A DNA stretch of 64,000 bases from Flavobacterium sp. 9 (GCF_002754195.1 NZ_PEEU01000001.1:682001-746000); one strand, 5' to 3'; positions 18,728 to 28,766 are shown, numbered from the stretch's first letter. Numbers and translations are program-made. The notes: a model not told the origin generated them from the sequence alone.

Positions 18728-19660
18728 AATTAATTCAAGTTGCTAGTTTAGAGGTAATAAAAAAACAAAGCACAGGTTCAGTAAATTTGTTTTGCGAACC
18801 AATAAACCTTACCCATGCTTTGTAAAGACAAAATTATATCAATTTTTTGTTTAATAGACGATATTTTACAAGGAATTAATCATCCTGAAGATGTAAGAAG
18901 ACATGTAAGTGATAGCGAAATTATCCTGACTGCAATTGTTTCTTCGACAAGTTTTTATGGTAATCACTGCTCAGCCATTAAGTTTATGAAAGAATATGGA
19001 TTTATTCCAAAGATGCTTGATAAGAGCAGGTTCAACAGACGTTTACATAAAGTTGGCAGACTTCTATATGAATTATTTGAGATCATAAGTTCCTATTTTA
19101 AAGATTTCTGTTGTGAGATGCAATACATTATAGATTCATTTCCCGTAGCAGTTTGTAAAAACATGAGGATTACAAACTCTAAGATTCTTAAAGGCAAAAA
19201 GTACAGAGGTTATACAGCAAGTATGAGAAACTATTTTTATGGGGTAAAAGTTCAGTTATTGACAACTAAAAATGGAATACCTATAGCGTTTCATTTCACT
19301 CCAGGTAAAACAGCTGACATAAAAGCTTTAGGAAAAATGATAGATAAGCTGCCTGCTGAAGCATCGATTTATGGAGATAGTGCTTATACTGATTACGGTT
19401 TAGAAGATTTTGCCCTAATGGAAAAATGTGTTTTATTAAAAATTCAAAGAAAGTCAAATGCTAAACGAACAGATACAATAGAGCAAAAAAAAGAAAAGTT
19501 AAAAATGAGAAAAAGAGTAGAAACAACAATAAGCGACATAAAAAAAATGTTTCCAAGAACTATACATGCAGTAACATTAGAAGGTTTTTTGATAAAACTG
19601 ACATTGTTTGTATTTGGACTCCAGTTAAATAAAGCAATCAACTAGCAACTTGAATTAATT
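18728..19660 (+). mobile_element. IS982-family insertion sequence, copy 1, intact
   Basis: 933 bp bounded by terminal inverted repeats AATTAATTCAAGTTGCTAG (left) and CTAGCAACTTGAATTAATT (right). It holds one complete transposase gene. Copies 2 (38985-39918) and 3 (58657-59589) have the same ends. Target duplications cannot be told apart from the AT-rich ends. Confidence 0.9.
18815..19645 (+). CDS. IS982-family transposase
   Basis: 276 residues. The DDE catalytic core is visible: IIDSFPVAVC (first Asp, about 107), ASIYGDSAYTDYG (second Asp, about 188) and a C-terminal RKRVETTISDIKKMFPR, where the Glu after RV is the third catalytic residue. N-terminal residues 1-90 form the helical DNA-binding part. 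Length and motif order are normal for IS982 transposases. It is nearly identical to the copy at 58672-59502 (one visible change, EIISSYF here and ETISSYF there), so both are recent arrivals. Confidence 0.93.
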   Translation: MLCKDKIISIFCLIDDILQGINHPEDVRRHVSDSEIILTAIVSSTSFYGNHCSAIKFMKEYGFIPKMLDKSRFNRRLHKVGRLLYELFEIISSYFKDFCCEMQYIIDSFPVAVCKNMRITNSKILKGKKYRGYTASMRNYFYGVKVQLLTTKNGIPIAFHFTPGKTADIKALGKMIDKLPAEASIYGDSAYTDYGLEDFALMEKCVLLKIQRKSNAKRTDTIEQKKEKLKMRKRVETTISDIKKMFPRTIHAVTLEGFLIKLTLFVFGLQLNKAIN

Positions 19661-19789
19661 ATTAAAAAGGTAAAGACTTTTTAAATTGGGATTAAAAGTT
19701 CCTTGTAAGTTTCAAAAAAAAAAAAGGTATTTTTTCTTATTAGCCTTGAGATATTGATAAAGGAATCTAGTATCTACGTTAGTTTCGAA

Positions 19790-20330
19790 TTAAAAAACAT
19801 ATCCTAAAATCCCTTTCTTCTCGATATTTTCCCAGTCACAAACCTTAGGGTTAAATTCTGGCACTTCAAGATCTGTAATTAATTTGGTTTTATTTGTTTG
19901 ACGTTTTACTCTTTTGTATCAATGTTATCAATTATTCTCTTTTCACGATAAAGAATTCGAACAACTGTTTTGTTGGTATCAATGTCTTTTTCTTTTTTAT
20001 ATATGAACCCGGTGATTCATGATTCATCTTCTAGGCCTGAAAACGAATTAAAGAAGCTTAATATACATCTTTCCCTAAGAATGGGGAACATCCATAAGCA
20101 AATAAATTTAATTCAACGTCTGACGTTTCTTTTAAATTCTGTTTTACAATTCTATTTGTTTCCTATATATTTATAGCATTCTCACGAACAACCTGATTTA
20201 ATTTTTTATCTTAAACATTCATTTATAAATCTTGCCTTACAATTTCTTTTGCCCATTGTTTTAGAACATGAAACCAAAAAACAAAAACAAAAAAAACAAA
20301 CATAAATCCTAATAATAATCTTTTCACTAT
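19790..20330 (-). pseudogene. Decayed small lipoprotein-type gene, copy 1
   Basis: Read on the minus strand, a hydrophobic start (KRLLLGFMFVFFVFVF) is followed by pieces such as RIVKQNLKETSDVELNLF and FLGKDVY, broken by stops and shifts. They resemble EIVKNHLKSLGISHNEL and ILGKDAYDAAF of the intact lipoprotein at 44213-44638. Towards 19790 another piece, LITDLEVPEFNPKVCDW, is in a different frame. Confidence 0.5.
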
Positions 20331-20479
20331 ACTATTTTTTTATTGTTATTTTATTCACAAAGATAAATTTCATTTTTATCCCTTAAAAAATATACATAAT
20401 ATCGAAGGAGTACCTTTATCCCTTACTCGGCAAGCATCCACCATGAAATATCTTTTATTTTTTATTTTATCATAACTTA

Positions 20480-20845
20480 ATACTAAAGTATCTTTTTGTT
20501 TTTTATATGCTGTCATCAAGGCATGAAAATCAACTTAAAGCAGCGTTATATGCATCTTTTCTTAAGATGGGCGTAAATTACAAACCCATAAATCTGCATT
20601 TTCGTTTGGAATTTCACTTGGATTTTCTTTTAAATTTTGCCTTACAATTTCTATTTGTTCCTTATATTAACAAGCACTATCATGAACAACTAGATTTATT
20701 TTTTTAAGTAAAATACTTGTATTTAAATCTTCTCTTAGCATTTTTTTCGGTCCTTGTTTTTACATGAAACCAAAAAAACATTACCACAGCCCAAATAACA
20801 ATCCTATCATTGCTTTTAATATATTATTTTTTTATACCAATAGAT
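20480..20845 (-). pseudogene. Decayed small lipoprotein-type gene, copy 2
   Basis: A second, tandem relic of the same kind: QIEIVRQNLKENPSEIPNE can be read on the minus strand, followed by a stop, with similar flanking sequence (GGTTTCATG) to copy 1. Small RNA B lies immediately upstream in the same direction. Both copies are too degraded to be functional. Confidence 0.5.
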
Positions 20846-20846
20846 T

Positions 20847-20918
20847 GAAAAAAGCGCTCAAATCATAATTACATATGATTTCAAACGCTTTATCCAAGTC
20901 CTTATTAAATTACCTAAT
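20847..20918 (-). ncRNA. Small RNA B, terminator-ended, with its own promoter
   Basis: Promoter: TTTATTAGGCTTAT (core 20961-20967), 28 bp, GATATTTG (20925-20932). The transcript (about 72 nt) has the leader TTAGGTAATTTAATAAGGAC and a hairpin at 20853-20889 (AGCGCT / AACGCT, with AATCATA inside) followed by a T-run. It is a close copy of RNA A; similarity to the A region continues beyond the promoter to about 21060. The 20968-21313 gap has no gene. Confidence 0.6.
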
Positions 20919-21313
20919 AGACTACAAATATCCACATTGATTACTTAAATAAAACAAATGATAAGCCTAATAAACATGGCAATAAAGTATTTCATTTAAA
21001 TCGTAAATATTTCATCTATAAGTCTTCCTTATTTTTTTATGTAAACAGTAATAAAATTATAAAATCATCTATCTAGTTATTTTTTTTATGTTTTCCACCC
21101 GTAAGGAAAAAGTTCATGGATTTAGCATCTTTAAATCTTGTAGTAAATTGCTAAAACTTTGCATAAGGAACATGTTCATTCAGAATATGCTTTTATGAGG
21201 AATCTCACCTTGATTTTAAAAAGTTAAAAAGGTGTATATCATCACCAAAACTAAAGATAGAACTCCCGGAGTTTTAAGCCCTATAGTGTAGAGGACAATA
21301 TTTTTTGCTGAAT

Positions 21314-22114
21314 TTATTGAATGAACTGAAATTTTTGAAAAAAAATTCCAAAAACCGTTAATCTCATTGTAATACCCAATGTAAAACCTTTAATTACCGG
21401 AAAGTCGTTTTTATTATAAGGATAAGAATAGCCAAGTCCCAAATCCATTACACCACTACCCCTTCCAACTAAAGCGTATGCATGACGATCAGAAGTTCCG
21501 GCTTTAAAAAAAAGTAAGTCATCATTAGATAAATAAGACAAATGTAAATCCGGCAAACCATAGCAAGTATCCGAATAACTAGTTATGCCAAAACCCACTC
21601 CTAAAAGTAATTTATTGTAATTATCTTTATCTAAACAAAATTCAAATCCGCCAATAAATTGATTTTTAGTTACATTTTTATAATCCACGTATGGAATAAT
21701 TATTGGTACGTTTAATATTGCTAAGTTATCTCTTCTATTGCCATTGTGTTCCTCCAAGTGTTCGATGACATTGTTTTGATCATACCATTTTGCTATTCCG
21801 ACAAGTTGTTTTTCGTCTTTGCTTATCGAATAACCTTCAAATTGAAGTTTGTTGTTTTTTAAGTAATAATCATTAAGAACATAAAGTGAATCAATATAGT
21901 CTATTTTATATCCAATGGCTTTTTTAGTTTTTATTCTTATGGGCTTTATTCTGTAATAAATAGCAGAATCTTTGATCGTATTTTTCCAATTATGATCATA
22001 AAAGATTGTATCCTTTTGAGCTACTATTCTTGATGAAATCAAAAGAAAAATTCCAAGAAAGTAATAAGTAACTTGTCTTTTGGACAAAAAGTAAAAAGTC
22101 GTAAATAATGACAT
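21314..22114 (-). CDS. Exported protein, possibly outer-membrane associated
   Basis: 266 residues from the ATG at 22114 (MSLFTTFYFLSKRQVTYYFLGIFLLISSRIVAQ, a long signal peptide ending VAQ). An upstream TTG at 22150 is in frame but overlaps the -7 box, so it cannot be the start. The C-terminal half (GFEFCLDKDNYNKLLLGVGFG, then LGITMRLTVFGIFFQKFQF) alternates polar and hydrophobic residues like beta-barrel strands and ends in aromatic residues. The family is not recognised. It has its own promoter (22149-22191). Confidence 0.75.
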   Translation of the reverse strand: MSLFTTFYFLSKRQVTYYFLGIFLLISSRIVAQKDTIFYDHNWKNTIKDSAIYYRIKPIRIKTKKAIGYKIDYIDSLYVLNDYYLKNNKLQFEGYSISKDEKQLVGIAKWYDQNNVIEHLEEHNGNRRDNLAILNVPIIIPYVDYKNVTKNQFIGGFEFCLDKDNYNKLLLGVGFGITSYSDTCYGLPDLHLSYLSNDDLLFFKAGTSDRHAYALVGRGSGVMDLGLGYSYPYNKNDFPVIKGFTLGITMRLTVFGIFFQKFQFIQ

Positions 22115-22148
22115 GTTTTGCTGAATTAGTTTGATTGCAATATTTCGC

Positions 22149-22191
22149 AAAAATACTTAATAACTATCTTTTGTCAGGTTGCAATAAGCTT
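22149..22191 (-). promoter_or_regulatory. Promoter with upstream box for the gene at 22114
   Basis: On the minus strand TTTTTAAGCTTAT (core 22185-22191) is followed by 28 bp and TATTTTTG (22149-22156). Predicted transcription start near 22143, which decides the ATG at 22114 as translation start. Confidence 0.65.
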
Positions 22192-22635
22192 AAAAAAAAA
22201 TACATTAAGACAAAAGACCCTCCAAATCAAATTATTCTCACCAACAAATCAGATCCCGGGAGTGATAAAAACTTTTAAAGCACATGGCAAAATTTAAAAT
22301 CAATTACACAGCAATTTTTCAGTTTGACGAATGTTTTTTTACGATAAAAATATAGATGAATATTAAAAAAAGCGTATACAATACCAATTCTATCTTTACA
22401 CCAATGCTAAAATTTATTCAATTTGATTTAAAACAGCTCTCCCTGTATACCTCATGTGATAAAAAATTCTTAATCATCCTAAAAAAATGAGGTCAGCAAT
22501 AGCAATAATTAACTTACAAAATCAATTAATTCTTTCCGAAATTAAATATGTCTTATTACTCTATAAATATAACTTAAACACTCATTTTAATAAATTAAAA
22601 ATCATTCATTTTACCGAAATTTAAAATTCATAAAA
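22192..22635. other. Intergenic ahead of the beta-barrel gene
   Basis: No gene. A box-like AAATATGTCTTAT (core 22550-22556) lies upstream of the gene at 22636, but no TTTG-type -7 box stands at the usual distance (TTTTAATA instead). Confidence 0.3.
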
Positions 22636-23166
22636 ATGAAAAAATTACTATTATGTGTTGCTTTAGCTGTTTCAGTAATGGCTACTGCACAAAAGGGCTC
22701 TGTCCTTGTAGGGGGAAATATCGGATTTTCTTCTGAAAAAATTGGAGATGCAAAAGCAGAGTCTTTTGAATTTTCGCCAAAATTTGGCTATCAATTTTCA
22801 GACAATTGGACAGCGGGAGTTGACGCTAGTATTAATAACATACACAACACCGAGACTAGCAATTCAGATCATCTAAAAATCGGGGCATTTGTACGTTATA
22901 GCACGCCACTTACCGAAACTTTCGCCATTTTTACTGATATTGGAGCGGGCTACCAACAAAACTCAATAAATGATGCAAAGGGAATGTATGCAAACATTAC
23001 ACCATCTTTGTTCATTAATATGAAAAGAGGTTTTGGATTAAACTTTTCAATTGGGGGAATCAACTATGACAATATAGATGGTCACAATGATCTAAAACAA
23101 AAACGTTTCGGATTCAATTTTGGAAAAACACTCAATATTGGTATCAATAAAAACTTTAGTTTATAA
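22636..23166 (+). CDS. Small outer-membrane beta-barrel protein
   Basis: 176 residues with a signal peptide (MKKLLLCVALAVSVMATAQ). The mature protein is a run of amphipathic strands (GSVLVGGNIGFSS, FEFSPKFGYQFSDNWTAGVDA, IGAFVRYSTPL, FAIFTDIGAGYQQ, ITPSLFINMKRGFGLNFSIG) and ends in KNFSL, the pattern of the OmpA-like or OmpW-like eight-stranded barrels common in Bacteroidota. It should sit in the outer membrane; substrate or role unknown. It stands alone and is followed directly by the IS1182 element, whose left end begins 25 bp after the stop. Confidence 0.85.
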   Translation: MKKLLLCVALAVSVMATAQKGSVLVGGNIGFSSEKIGDAKAESFEFSPKFGYQFSDNWTAGVDASINNIHNTETSNSDHLKIGAFVRYSTPLTETFAIFTDIGAGYQQNSINDAKGMYANITPSLFINMKRGFGLNFSIGGINYDNIDGHNDLKQKRFGFNFGKTLNIGINKNFSL

Positions 23167-23190
23167 AATCATTTTTTTAATTATTAGAAA

Positions 23191-24906
23191 GAAGCTGTCT
23201 CAAAACTGATTCAGCTTCTTTTTTTTAGTTTGTATTTTTATAAGCAATTTTCTAAATTTAATTAGTGATAAACAGCTGATTATATATGTGATTCAAACAT
23301 TATAACCAACAACAAACGGTGCTTTTGCCTTATTCGTTTGATGATTTAATTCCACCGAAACATCCGGTTCGAATAGTTGAGCAAGTTATGGAATCCCTTA
23401 ATATCCAGCCTCTTTTAAAAGCCTGTAGCAGAGAAGGTAATCCTGGATATCATCCAAAGATGCTGCTCAAAGTGATGTTGTATGCTTATATGACTAATAT
23501 TTATTGTTCGAGAAAGATAGAACTTGCACTTCGTGAGAATATCTATTTTATGTGGCTTACTTCTATCACTATTGTTGATCACAATATAATTAACCGCTTT
23601 AGAAGTGACAAACTCAAAGAGAGTTTTAAAGAAATCTTCAAGCAGGTAGTTTTGATGTTAGCATCAGAAGGGCTCGTGAATCTAAAACAAATTTATGCCG
23701 ACACAACAAAGATAGAGACCCAGGCTGGCAGATACACTTTTGTCTGGGCAACAGCATAAAAACCATTAAAACAAAGATACTCACTCAGCTCGAAGAATTA
23801 TGGAACTATGCCCAAAGTATTGATAATAAAAATGACCCCAACCCCGAACCAACAGAGTTCAAAGAAATCAGTAAAGAGGTAATCCAGAAAACCGTTGCTA
23901 AAATAGATACCAAACTCTCTGGCAATGAAAAGGCGAGTTCTAAAGCAAAAGCTAAATTACGCTATATAAAAAATAATTTTACTGCTAATCTTGAAAAGTA
24001 TGAAAAACAAGAAGTTATTCTGGGAGAAAGAAACAGTTACAGTAAAACCGACACCCAGGCTACTTTTATGCGCATGAAAGAAGATCATATGCTAAACGGG
24101 CAGCTCAAGCCAGCTTATAATACCCGGATATCTACACAAAATCAGATCATTGTTCATTATACCATCCACCAAAATCCGACTGATACCAAAACACTCAAAC
24201 CTCATTTAGAAAATCTGGAACAAACCTTCGGCAAGAAAATATTTAAAAAGATAAAAGAGATAACTACTGACGCAGGTTATGGAAGTGAAGAAAACTATGA
24301 TTATCTGGAGCAAAAGAAGCTCAAAGCTTTTGTGAAATATAATACTTTTGAAAAAGAACAAGATCAAAACTACCAAAAGAAATACAAGACTTTTAGCAAG
24401 GAAAATCTCCATTACAACGAGGAAGAAGACTATTATGTATGCCCAATGGGACAAAAAATGCATAAAACACATCAAAACCAGAAAACAACAACTGCAGGAT
24501 ACACCCAAACCTTATCGCATTATCAGGCAAAAAACTGTGAAGGCTGTTCACTTAGGGGTCAATGTTTTAAAGCTCAGGGAAACAGAAGTATAGAGCGAAA
24601 CCACAACCTTGAAAGGCATAAACAAAGGACAAGGGAATTACTGCTAAGTGAAATAGGAATACAAAGAAGAAAGCAACGCTCTGCCGATGTAGAGCCTGTA
24701 TTTGCCCAACTCAAACATAATAACGGATTTAGACGATTTTCTTTAAAAGGACTTCAAAAAGTTGAATTAGAGTTCGGATTAATGGCTTTAGGTCACAACT
24801 TAAGAAAGAAAATTGCGGCATAAGGGCAATTTTTCCTCCACTCAAAATTAACGCAATAAATATCAAAACATCATCCAATAAAAAACCGCCTAAATTAGAC
24901 TGCTTC
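23191..24906 (+). mobile_element. IS1182-family insertion sequence, inactivated
   Basis: About 1.72 kb. The left end GAAGCTGTCTCAAAA and the right end TTAGACTGCTTC form an imperfect inverted repeat (GAAGC-GTCT). The only gene inside is a transposase with a one-base deletion. The left end also contains a hairpin that could end transcription from the barrel gene. Confidence 0.75.
23319..24823 (+). pseudogene. IS1182-family transposase, frameshifted
   Basis: Two frames make up one transposase. The N-terminal frame (23319-23759) has YSFDDLIPPKHPVRIV and ends after YADTTKIETQAGRYTFVW. The reading then continues in the next frame (NSIKTIKTKILTQLEELW) through the second catalytic region (ITTDAGYGSEENYDYL) and the last part (VEPVFAQLKHNNGFRRF) to 24823. 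The break is the loss of one G: TGGGCAAC where TGGGGCAAC would be needed, at about 23746. The rest of the gene is undamaged, so the mutation looks recent, or could be a sequencing error. Confidence 0.88.
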
Positions 24907-25565
24907 TTTTTTTATAATAAACTTTAATCCAACCAATCAACTATTAGAAAGCATCATATCATACCCTATAATTACGACCTTAAATATTTTAAAAAAAAAA
25001 ACATAAAAAATACATTCGAAAATTTTCTCAAAATTGACTAATGTTTTATTGTTTAAAATACAAAAGCCTCATTTTTTTCACCTTTAAAGATGTAAAAAAA
25101 ATGTTTTTAATACGTTCATTTTCTAAATCATGATAATTCCAGTTTTTTCGGAAAAACAATATTAAAAAAAACAAATACAGCTGGAGAATGTTACAATTAA
25201 TAGTGTTAATTCTTTCGATTTTATTTTGGAACATCTTAATAATTTATTGCAAAAAATAAAAATCCAGATTTTATATCAAGATGCTTCTTTATTGTAAGAC
25301 TAAAATGGAGAATTTATTATTGATAATTTCAGTCATTCAACTATAGAGATCCAACGAGTTATTTCATTGCCTGATGTTTGACAAATACAAAAGAATACTC
25401 TGTGATCTAAAAAGCAAAAGAGAAAGAAAATTTTCAAATTCACGTTTCTGTTCACCTGGATTTCATGATAAAGATGATTCCGAAAAATATTATACAAAAA
25501 TGGACCAATAGTTTCTAATGATTTTGAACAAAAAAATCAAAATAATACTTGTTGTGACTACTTGG
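24907..25565. other. Intergenic, nothing certain
   Basis: No supported gene. A 23-codon hydrophobic frame (25188-25259, plus strand) preceded by GGAG is mentioned in the findings only as a possibility. Confidence 0.35.
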
Positions 25566-25590
25566 GGCTATATTATTTAATAATATAGCC
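25566..25590. terminator. Perfect palindrome after the MBOAT gene
   Basis: GGCTATATTAT and its exact complement flank a 3-base loop, 22 bp beyond the MBOAT stop codon. It lacks a T-run on the gene's strand, so it may be a processing or pausing hairpin and not a true intrinsic terminator. Confidence 0.45.
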
Positions 25591-25611
25591 TGTATTGCTT
25601 TGTACCCTTTT

Positions 25612-27297
25612 TTAAAACTGAAAATAAATAAAGGGTTGTGAACCTGCAACGGCTGTTGCGTAAACAATCCAATAGACGAAGCCCAGAATTACGGCTTTTA
25701 GCAGTAAAGGTGTATTATCGAAAACAAATTTCATTTTGGATGTAAATACTTCTGGTAAAAAGTGCCAAACATATCCGAAAAGCATTAATCCAAACACATT
25801 TTTATATCCTAAAACTATTACTTTCCATTGTTCCGGCTCAAATGTTAACTGACCAATATTGTTGATTACTTGTATGGCTGTCTCGAAATCTCTGGCACGG
25901 AAAAAGATCCAGCAGAAAACCACGAAATGAAACGTTATTAGGATTGAAAAGAATCTCCATAAAAAACCGGAACTTTTACCTTCTTTTTTGGAAGGAAAAA
26001 ATTCTAAGAAAATTTTATGAACCGCCAATGCCAAACCGTGCAATGCTCCCCAAATAATAAACTGTGCTCCTGCTCCATGCCACAAACCTCCTAAAAGCAT
26101 TGTGGTAAATAAATTAAAATTGGTTACCAGCGTTTGATTTTTTTTCTTCGAAAGTAAAAATGTCAAACAAAAAACCACAAGCGCTCCAATTGCTATTCCT
26201 AACGGAATAAAGCTCACATTTACATTTGAAATTCCCCAAAGCAATAATCCAAAGAAGAATAAACTTGGGAATAAAAACCCTGCAAATGTTCCTTCTCTGT
26301 TTCCTCCTATAGAAATATACAAGAAATCTTTTAACCAGGTTGACAATGAAATATGCCATCTTCTCCAAAAATCCGTTATCGAAGTTGATTTATACGGTGT
26401 TCTAAAGTTGGCTGGTAATTTGAATCCTAATAACAAAGCGATTCCAATTGCCATATCTGAATATCCCGAGAAGTCACAATAAATCTGAATGGCATATCCG
26501 TAAGATGCCATTAAGTTTTCGAATGACGTATAATTCATTGGCGTATCAAAAACACGGTCAACAAAGTTTATGGAGATATAATTTGAAATTACTGTTTTCT
26601 TGATTAATCCGCCAATAATCAAAAACAAGGCGTTGTTTACATCTTGCTTTGTCAGATTTAATTTTTGGTAAATCTGAGGAAGAAAATCTTTTGCCCTAAC
26701 AATTGGCCCAGCTACTAATTGTGGGAAAAACGAAACGAAAAATAAATATTCGATGTAGTTTTTTGTCGGTTTAATTTCTTCACGGTAAATCTCAATAATA
26801 TAACTCATCGACTGAAAAGTATAAAACGAAATTCCCACAGGAAGAAAAACATCATGAAGCTGGAAATTACCATGAAACATATCATTGAACGTTACAATCA
26901 TAAAGTTCATGTACTTGAAATATCCAAGCAGTCCTAAATTCAGGATGACACTTATTACCAGATAAATTTTCTTAGTACTTTCTTTTGTTGCTTTAAAAAT
27001 AATCTGGCTCAGGCTATAATCGACAACAGATGAAAGCAACAATAATAGAAAGTAAATTCCGCTTGACTTATAATAAAAGAAAAGCGAGAAGAGTATAACA
27101 TACGTTAATCTCAAATAAAATGTCTTGCGTAAAAAAGCATACACAAAATAAAAAACCAAAAACAGTCCTAAGAATAAACCTGTATTAAAGAGTAATTTTT
27201 CTTCGGGATTGTATATAAACCAGCTTTTAGCCTGCTCTAAGGTAATTGCACCAAAATTTTGAACAAACCAATTATTTATGCTATCAATTGTAGTCAA
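25612..27297 (-). CDS. MBOAT-family membrane O-acyltransferase
   Basis: 561 residues with about 11 membrane helices. The family signature is present: the PVGISFYTFQSMSYIIEIYR block (about 150-170), GYSDMAIGIALLLGF (about 278-292), FWRRWHISLSTWLKDFLYI (about 310-328) and LWHGAGAQFIIWGALHG (about 405-421), which holds the catalytic His. This is the AlgI/DltB/PatA type that passes acyl, usually acetyl, groups across the membrane to an extracellular polymer. It begins with a TTG one base after the stop of the SGNH gene, so the two are translationally coupled. Partners are the two SGNH proteins upstream, the usual arrangement for periplasmic O-acetylation of an exopolysaccharide or cell-wall glycan; the actual substrate is not shown by the sequence. 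Confidence 0.93.
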   Translation of the reverse strand: MTTIDSINNWFVQNFGAITLEQAKSWFIYNPEEKLLFNTGLFLGLFLVFYFVYAFLRKTFYLRLTYVILFSLFFYYKSSGIYFLLLLLSSVVDYSLSQIIFKATKESTKKIYLVISVILNLGLLGYFKYMNFMIVTFNDMFHGNFQLHDVFLPVGISFYTFQSMSYIIEIYREEIKPTKNYIEYLFFVSFFPQLVAGPIVRAKDFLPQIYQKLNLTKQDVNNALFLIIGGLIKKTVISNYISINFVDRVFDTPMNYTSFENLMASYGYAIQIYCDFSGYSDMAIGIALLLGFKLPANFRTPYKSTSITDFWRRWHISLSTWLKDFLYISIGGNREGTFAGFLFPSLFFFGLLLWGISNVNVSFIPLGIAIGALVVFCLTFLLSKKKNQTLVTNFNLFTTMLLGGLWHGAGAQFIIWGALHGLALAVHKIFLEFFPSKKEGKSSGFLWRFFSILITFHFVVFCWIFFRARDFETAIQVINNIGQLTFEPEQWKVIVLGYKNVFGLMLFGYVWHFLPEVFTSKMKFVFDNTPLLLKAVILGFVYWIVYATAVAGSQPFIYFQF

Positions 27298-27298
27298 C

Positions 27299-28720
27299 TT
27301 ACTTCTTTAATTTAAAATTATTGTATGCGCTTAAAAATGCCTGTGTAAACAAATCACCTTGTTTTTCATATCCTTTTTTAGAATAATGAACCCAATCCGG
27401 CCCAATTAATCCTTGAATTTTCAATTGATTGATTCCATTGATTCCACCAAATTCATCATATAAATCCCAAACAGCAACATTGTCGCTTTCGGCAATTTGA
27501 ATTATGCCTCTCGCATAATCGTATACGTAAGTATTAGTCCTTCCTCCTTTTAGCAGAGAAGGCGCCGGCGTACTAATAATTATCGGAACGTTTATATTTT
27601 GCTCTTTTACTTTTTTTATAAATTGGCGCAATTGCTCAATATATGCCGGAGCTTCCATGTGATCGTAGCTTTCGTTTGTTCCTAAAGAAAGAACCAACAT
27701 ATCGGGATGTAATGCTTTTAACTGCTCGAAAAACAAAGGATATTTATTGTAATCCGAAAACTTAGATCCATTTACTCCAATACTGCTGTAAATTAAACCC
27801 GGTGAATCTTTCTCGAGAACAATTCCGTTTAGTTCGTATTTTGAAGCGTTTTTATTTGGAATCAGAAAAATTTTATCTAATGCTTTATCTGAATGATAAT
27901 AGTGACTAAATGAATCAAATCTAAGATTTAAGGGAACAAATTCTGAACTGGTAATATTCTTAGGTTTTATTTCGTTAGTCAAAATTTTCAACGTTCGCCC
28001 TACAGGAATATTACTTGACTTTAGACCATTTTCTCTTTTGATCTGGGCAACTGAAACCTTGTACCTGTCGGCAATAGTCGATATCACTTCTCCCTTTTTG
28101 ATTTTATGTGTGATTACTTTTCGCTCTTTCGTTTGAATTATTTTTGTTTGAGATGATGTTGCCAAATCAAACATATTCTGATTTCGAGGCGTAATAATGC
28201 AAATTGTATTAAACTTATAAGCCGTATCTTTGACATTCAATTCAACTGTAAAACCGTCATTATCTCTCCAGAGTGCAATTCCGCTTAGGCCAACGGGGAA
28301 CTTTTTAATAGGATGAATATCGCTATAACTTTCCCATGTTGTGTTCGAATGAAAACGCTCGTTGTAAGAACCATTTGTTTTGGCCAACTGATATGGAAAA
28401 ACTAATCCTCGTCCGGCATTTCCAAATTTTCGCTGCAAATTCTTTCTGATTTGATTGGTCATTAAATCACCCTGAATATGAGAATCTCCAATATGGACAA
28501 TATTTATCTTTTGATTGTTATGCTTTTCATTTTCTACTAGTTTCTTAAAAAAAACCTCCAATGCTTTCGCATTATAAACATCCTGATCAGCAATAGGCTC
28601 AATCACTGCTGAATAGCCTTTTTGAATCATATTTTTTGCTATTGGATGTGAATCTGTCGATCTAGATTTATCGTTTGCAAAGAAAAAAAGGCAACAAAAA
28701 AAAATTAGAAATCTAGTCAT
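27299..28720 (-). CDS. SGNH-hydrolase-like protein with inserted LysM domain
   Basis: 473 residues with a signal peptide (MTRFLIFFCCLFFFA). SGNH-fold blocks are visible: INIVHIGDSHIQGDL (block I, catalytic Ser about 78), LVLSLGTNESYDH (block III, Asn) and a C-terminal DWVHYSKKGYE (Asp-x-x-His). Between block I and block III lies a complete LysM repeat (about 203-246; THKIKKGEVISTIADRYKVS, then NIPVGRTLKI), a glycan-binding module, inserted into the catalytic fold. The MBOAT gene follows after one base and another SGNH gene precedes at 46 bp. Role: probably the periplasmic acetyl-transfer or esterase partner of the MBOAT; LysM suggests the target is peptidoglycan or another GlcNAc polymer. Confidence 0.9.
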   Translation of the reverse strand: MTRFLIFFCCLFFFANDKSRSTDSHPIAKNMIQKGYSAVIEPIADQDVYNAKALEVFFKKLVENEKHNNQKINIVHIGDSHIQGDLMTNQIRKNLQRKFGNAGRGLVFPYQLAKTNGSYNERFHSNTTWESYSDIHPIKKFPVGLSGIALWRDNDGFTVELNVKDTAYKFNTICIITPRNQNMFDLATSSQTKIIQTKERKVITHKIKKGEVISTIADRYKVSVAQIKRENGLKSSNIPVGRTLKILTNEIKPKNITSSEFVPLNLRFDSFSHYYHSDKALDKIFLIPNKNASKYELNGIVLEKDSPGLIYSSIGVNGSKFSDYNKYPLFFEQLKALHPDMLVLSLGTNESYDHMEAPAYIEQLRQFIKKVKEQNINVPIIISTPAPSLLKGGRTNTYVYDYARGIIQIAESDNVAVWDLYDEFGGINGINQLKIQGLIGPDWVHYSKKGYEKQGDLFTQAFLSAYNNFKLKK

Positions 28721-28766
28721 TTAGGTTATATTTTATTACATAAAAACGCAGTCTTTATTTGTCAAT

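Noticed and set aside
24206..24508. Frame of 100 codons on the minus strand inside the IS1182 element
   Set aside because: Antisense shadow of the transposase, rich in Phe and Ile from reverse reading of Lys/Asn codons.
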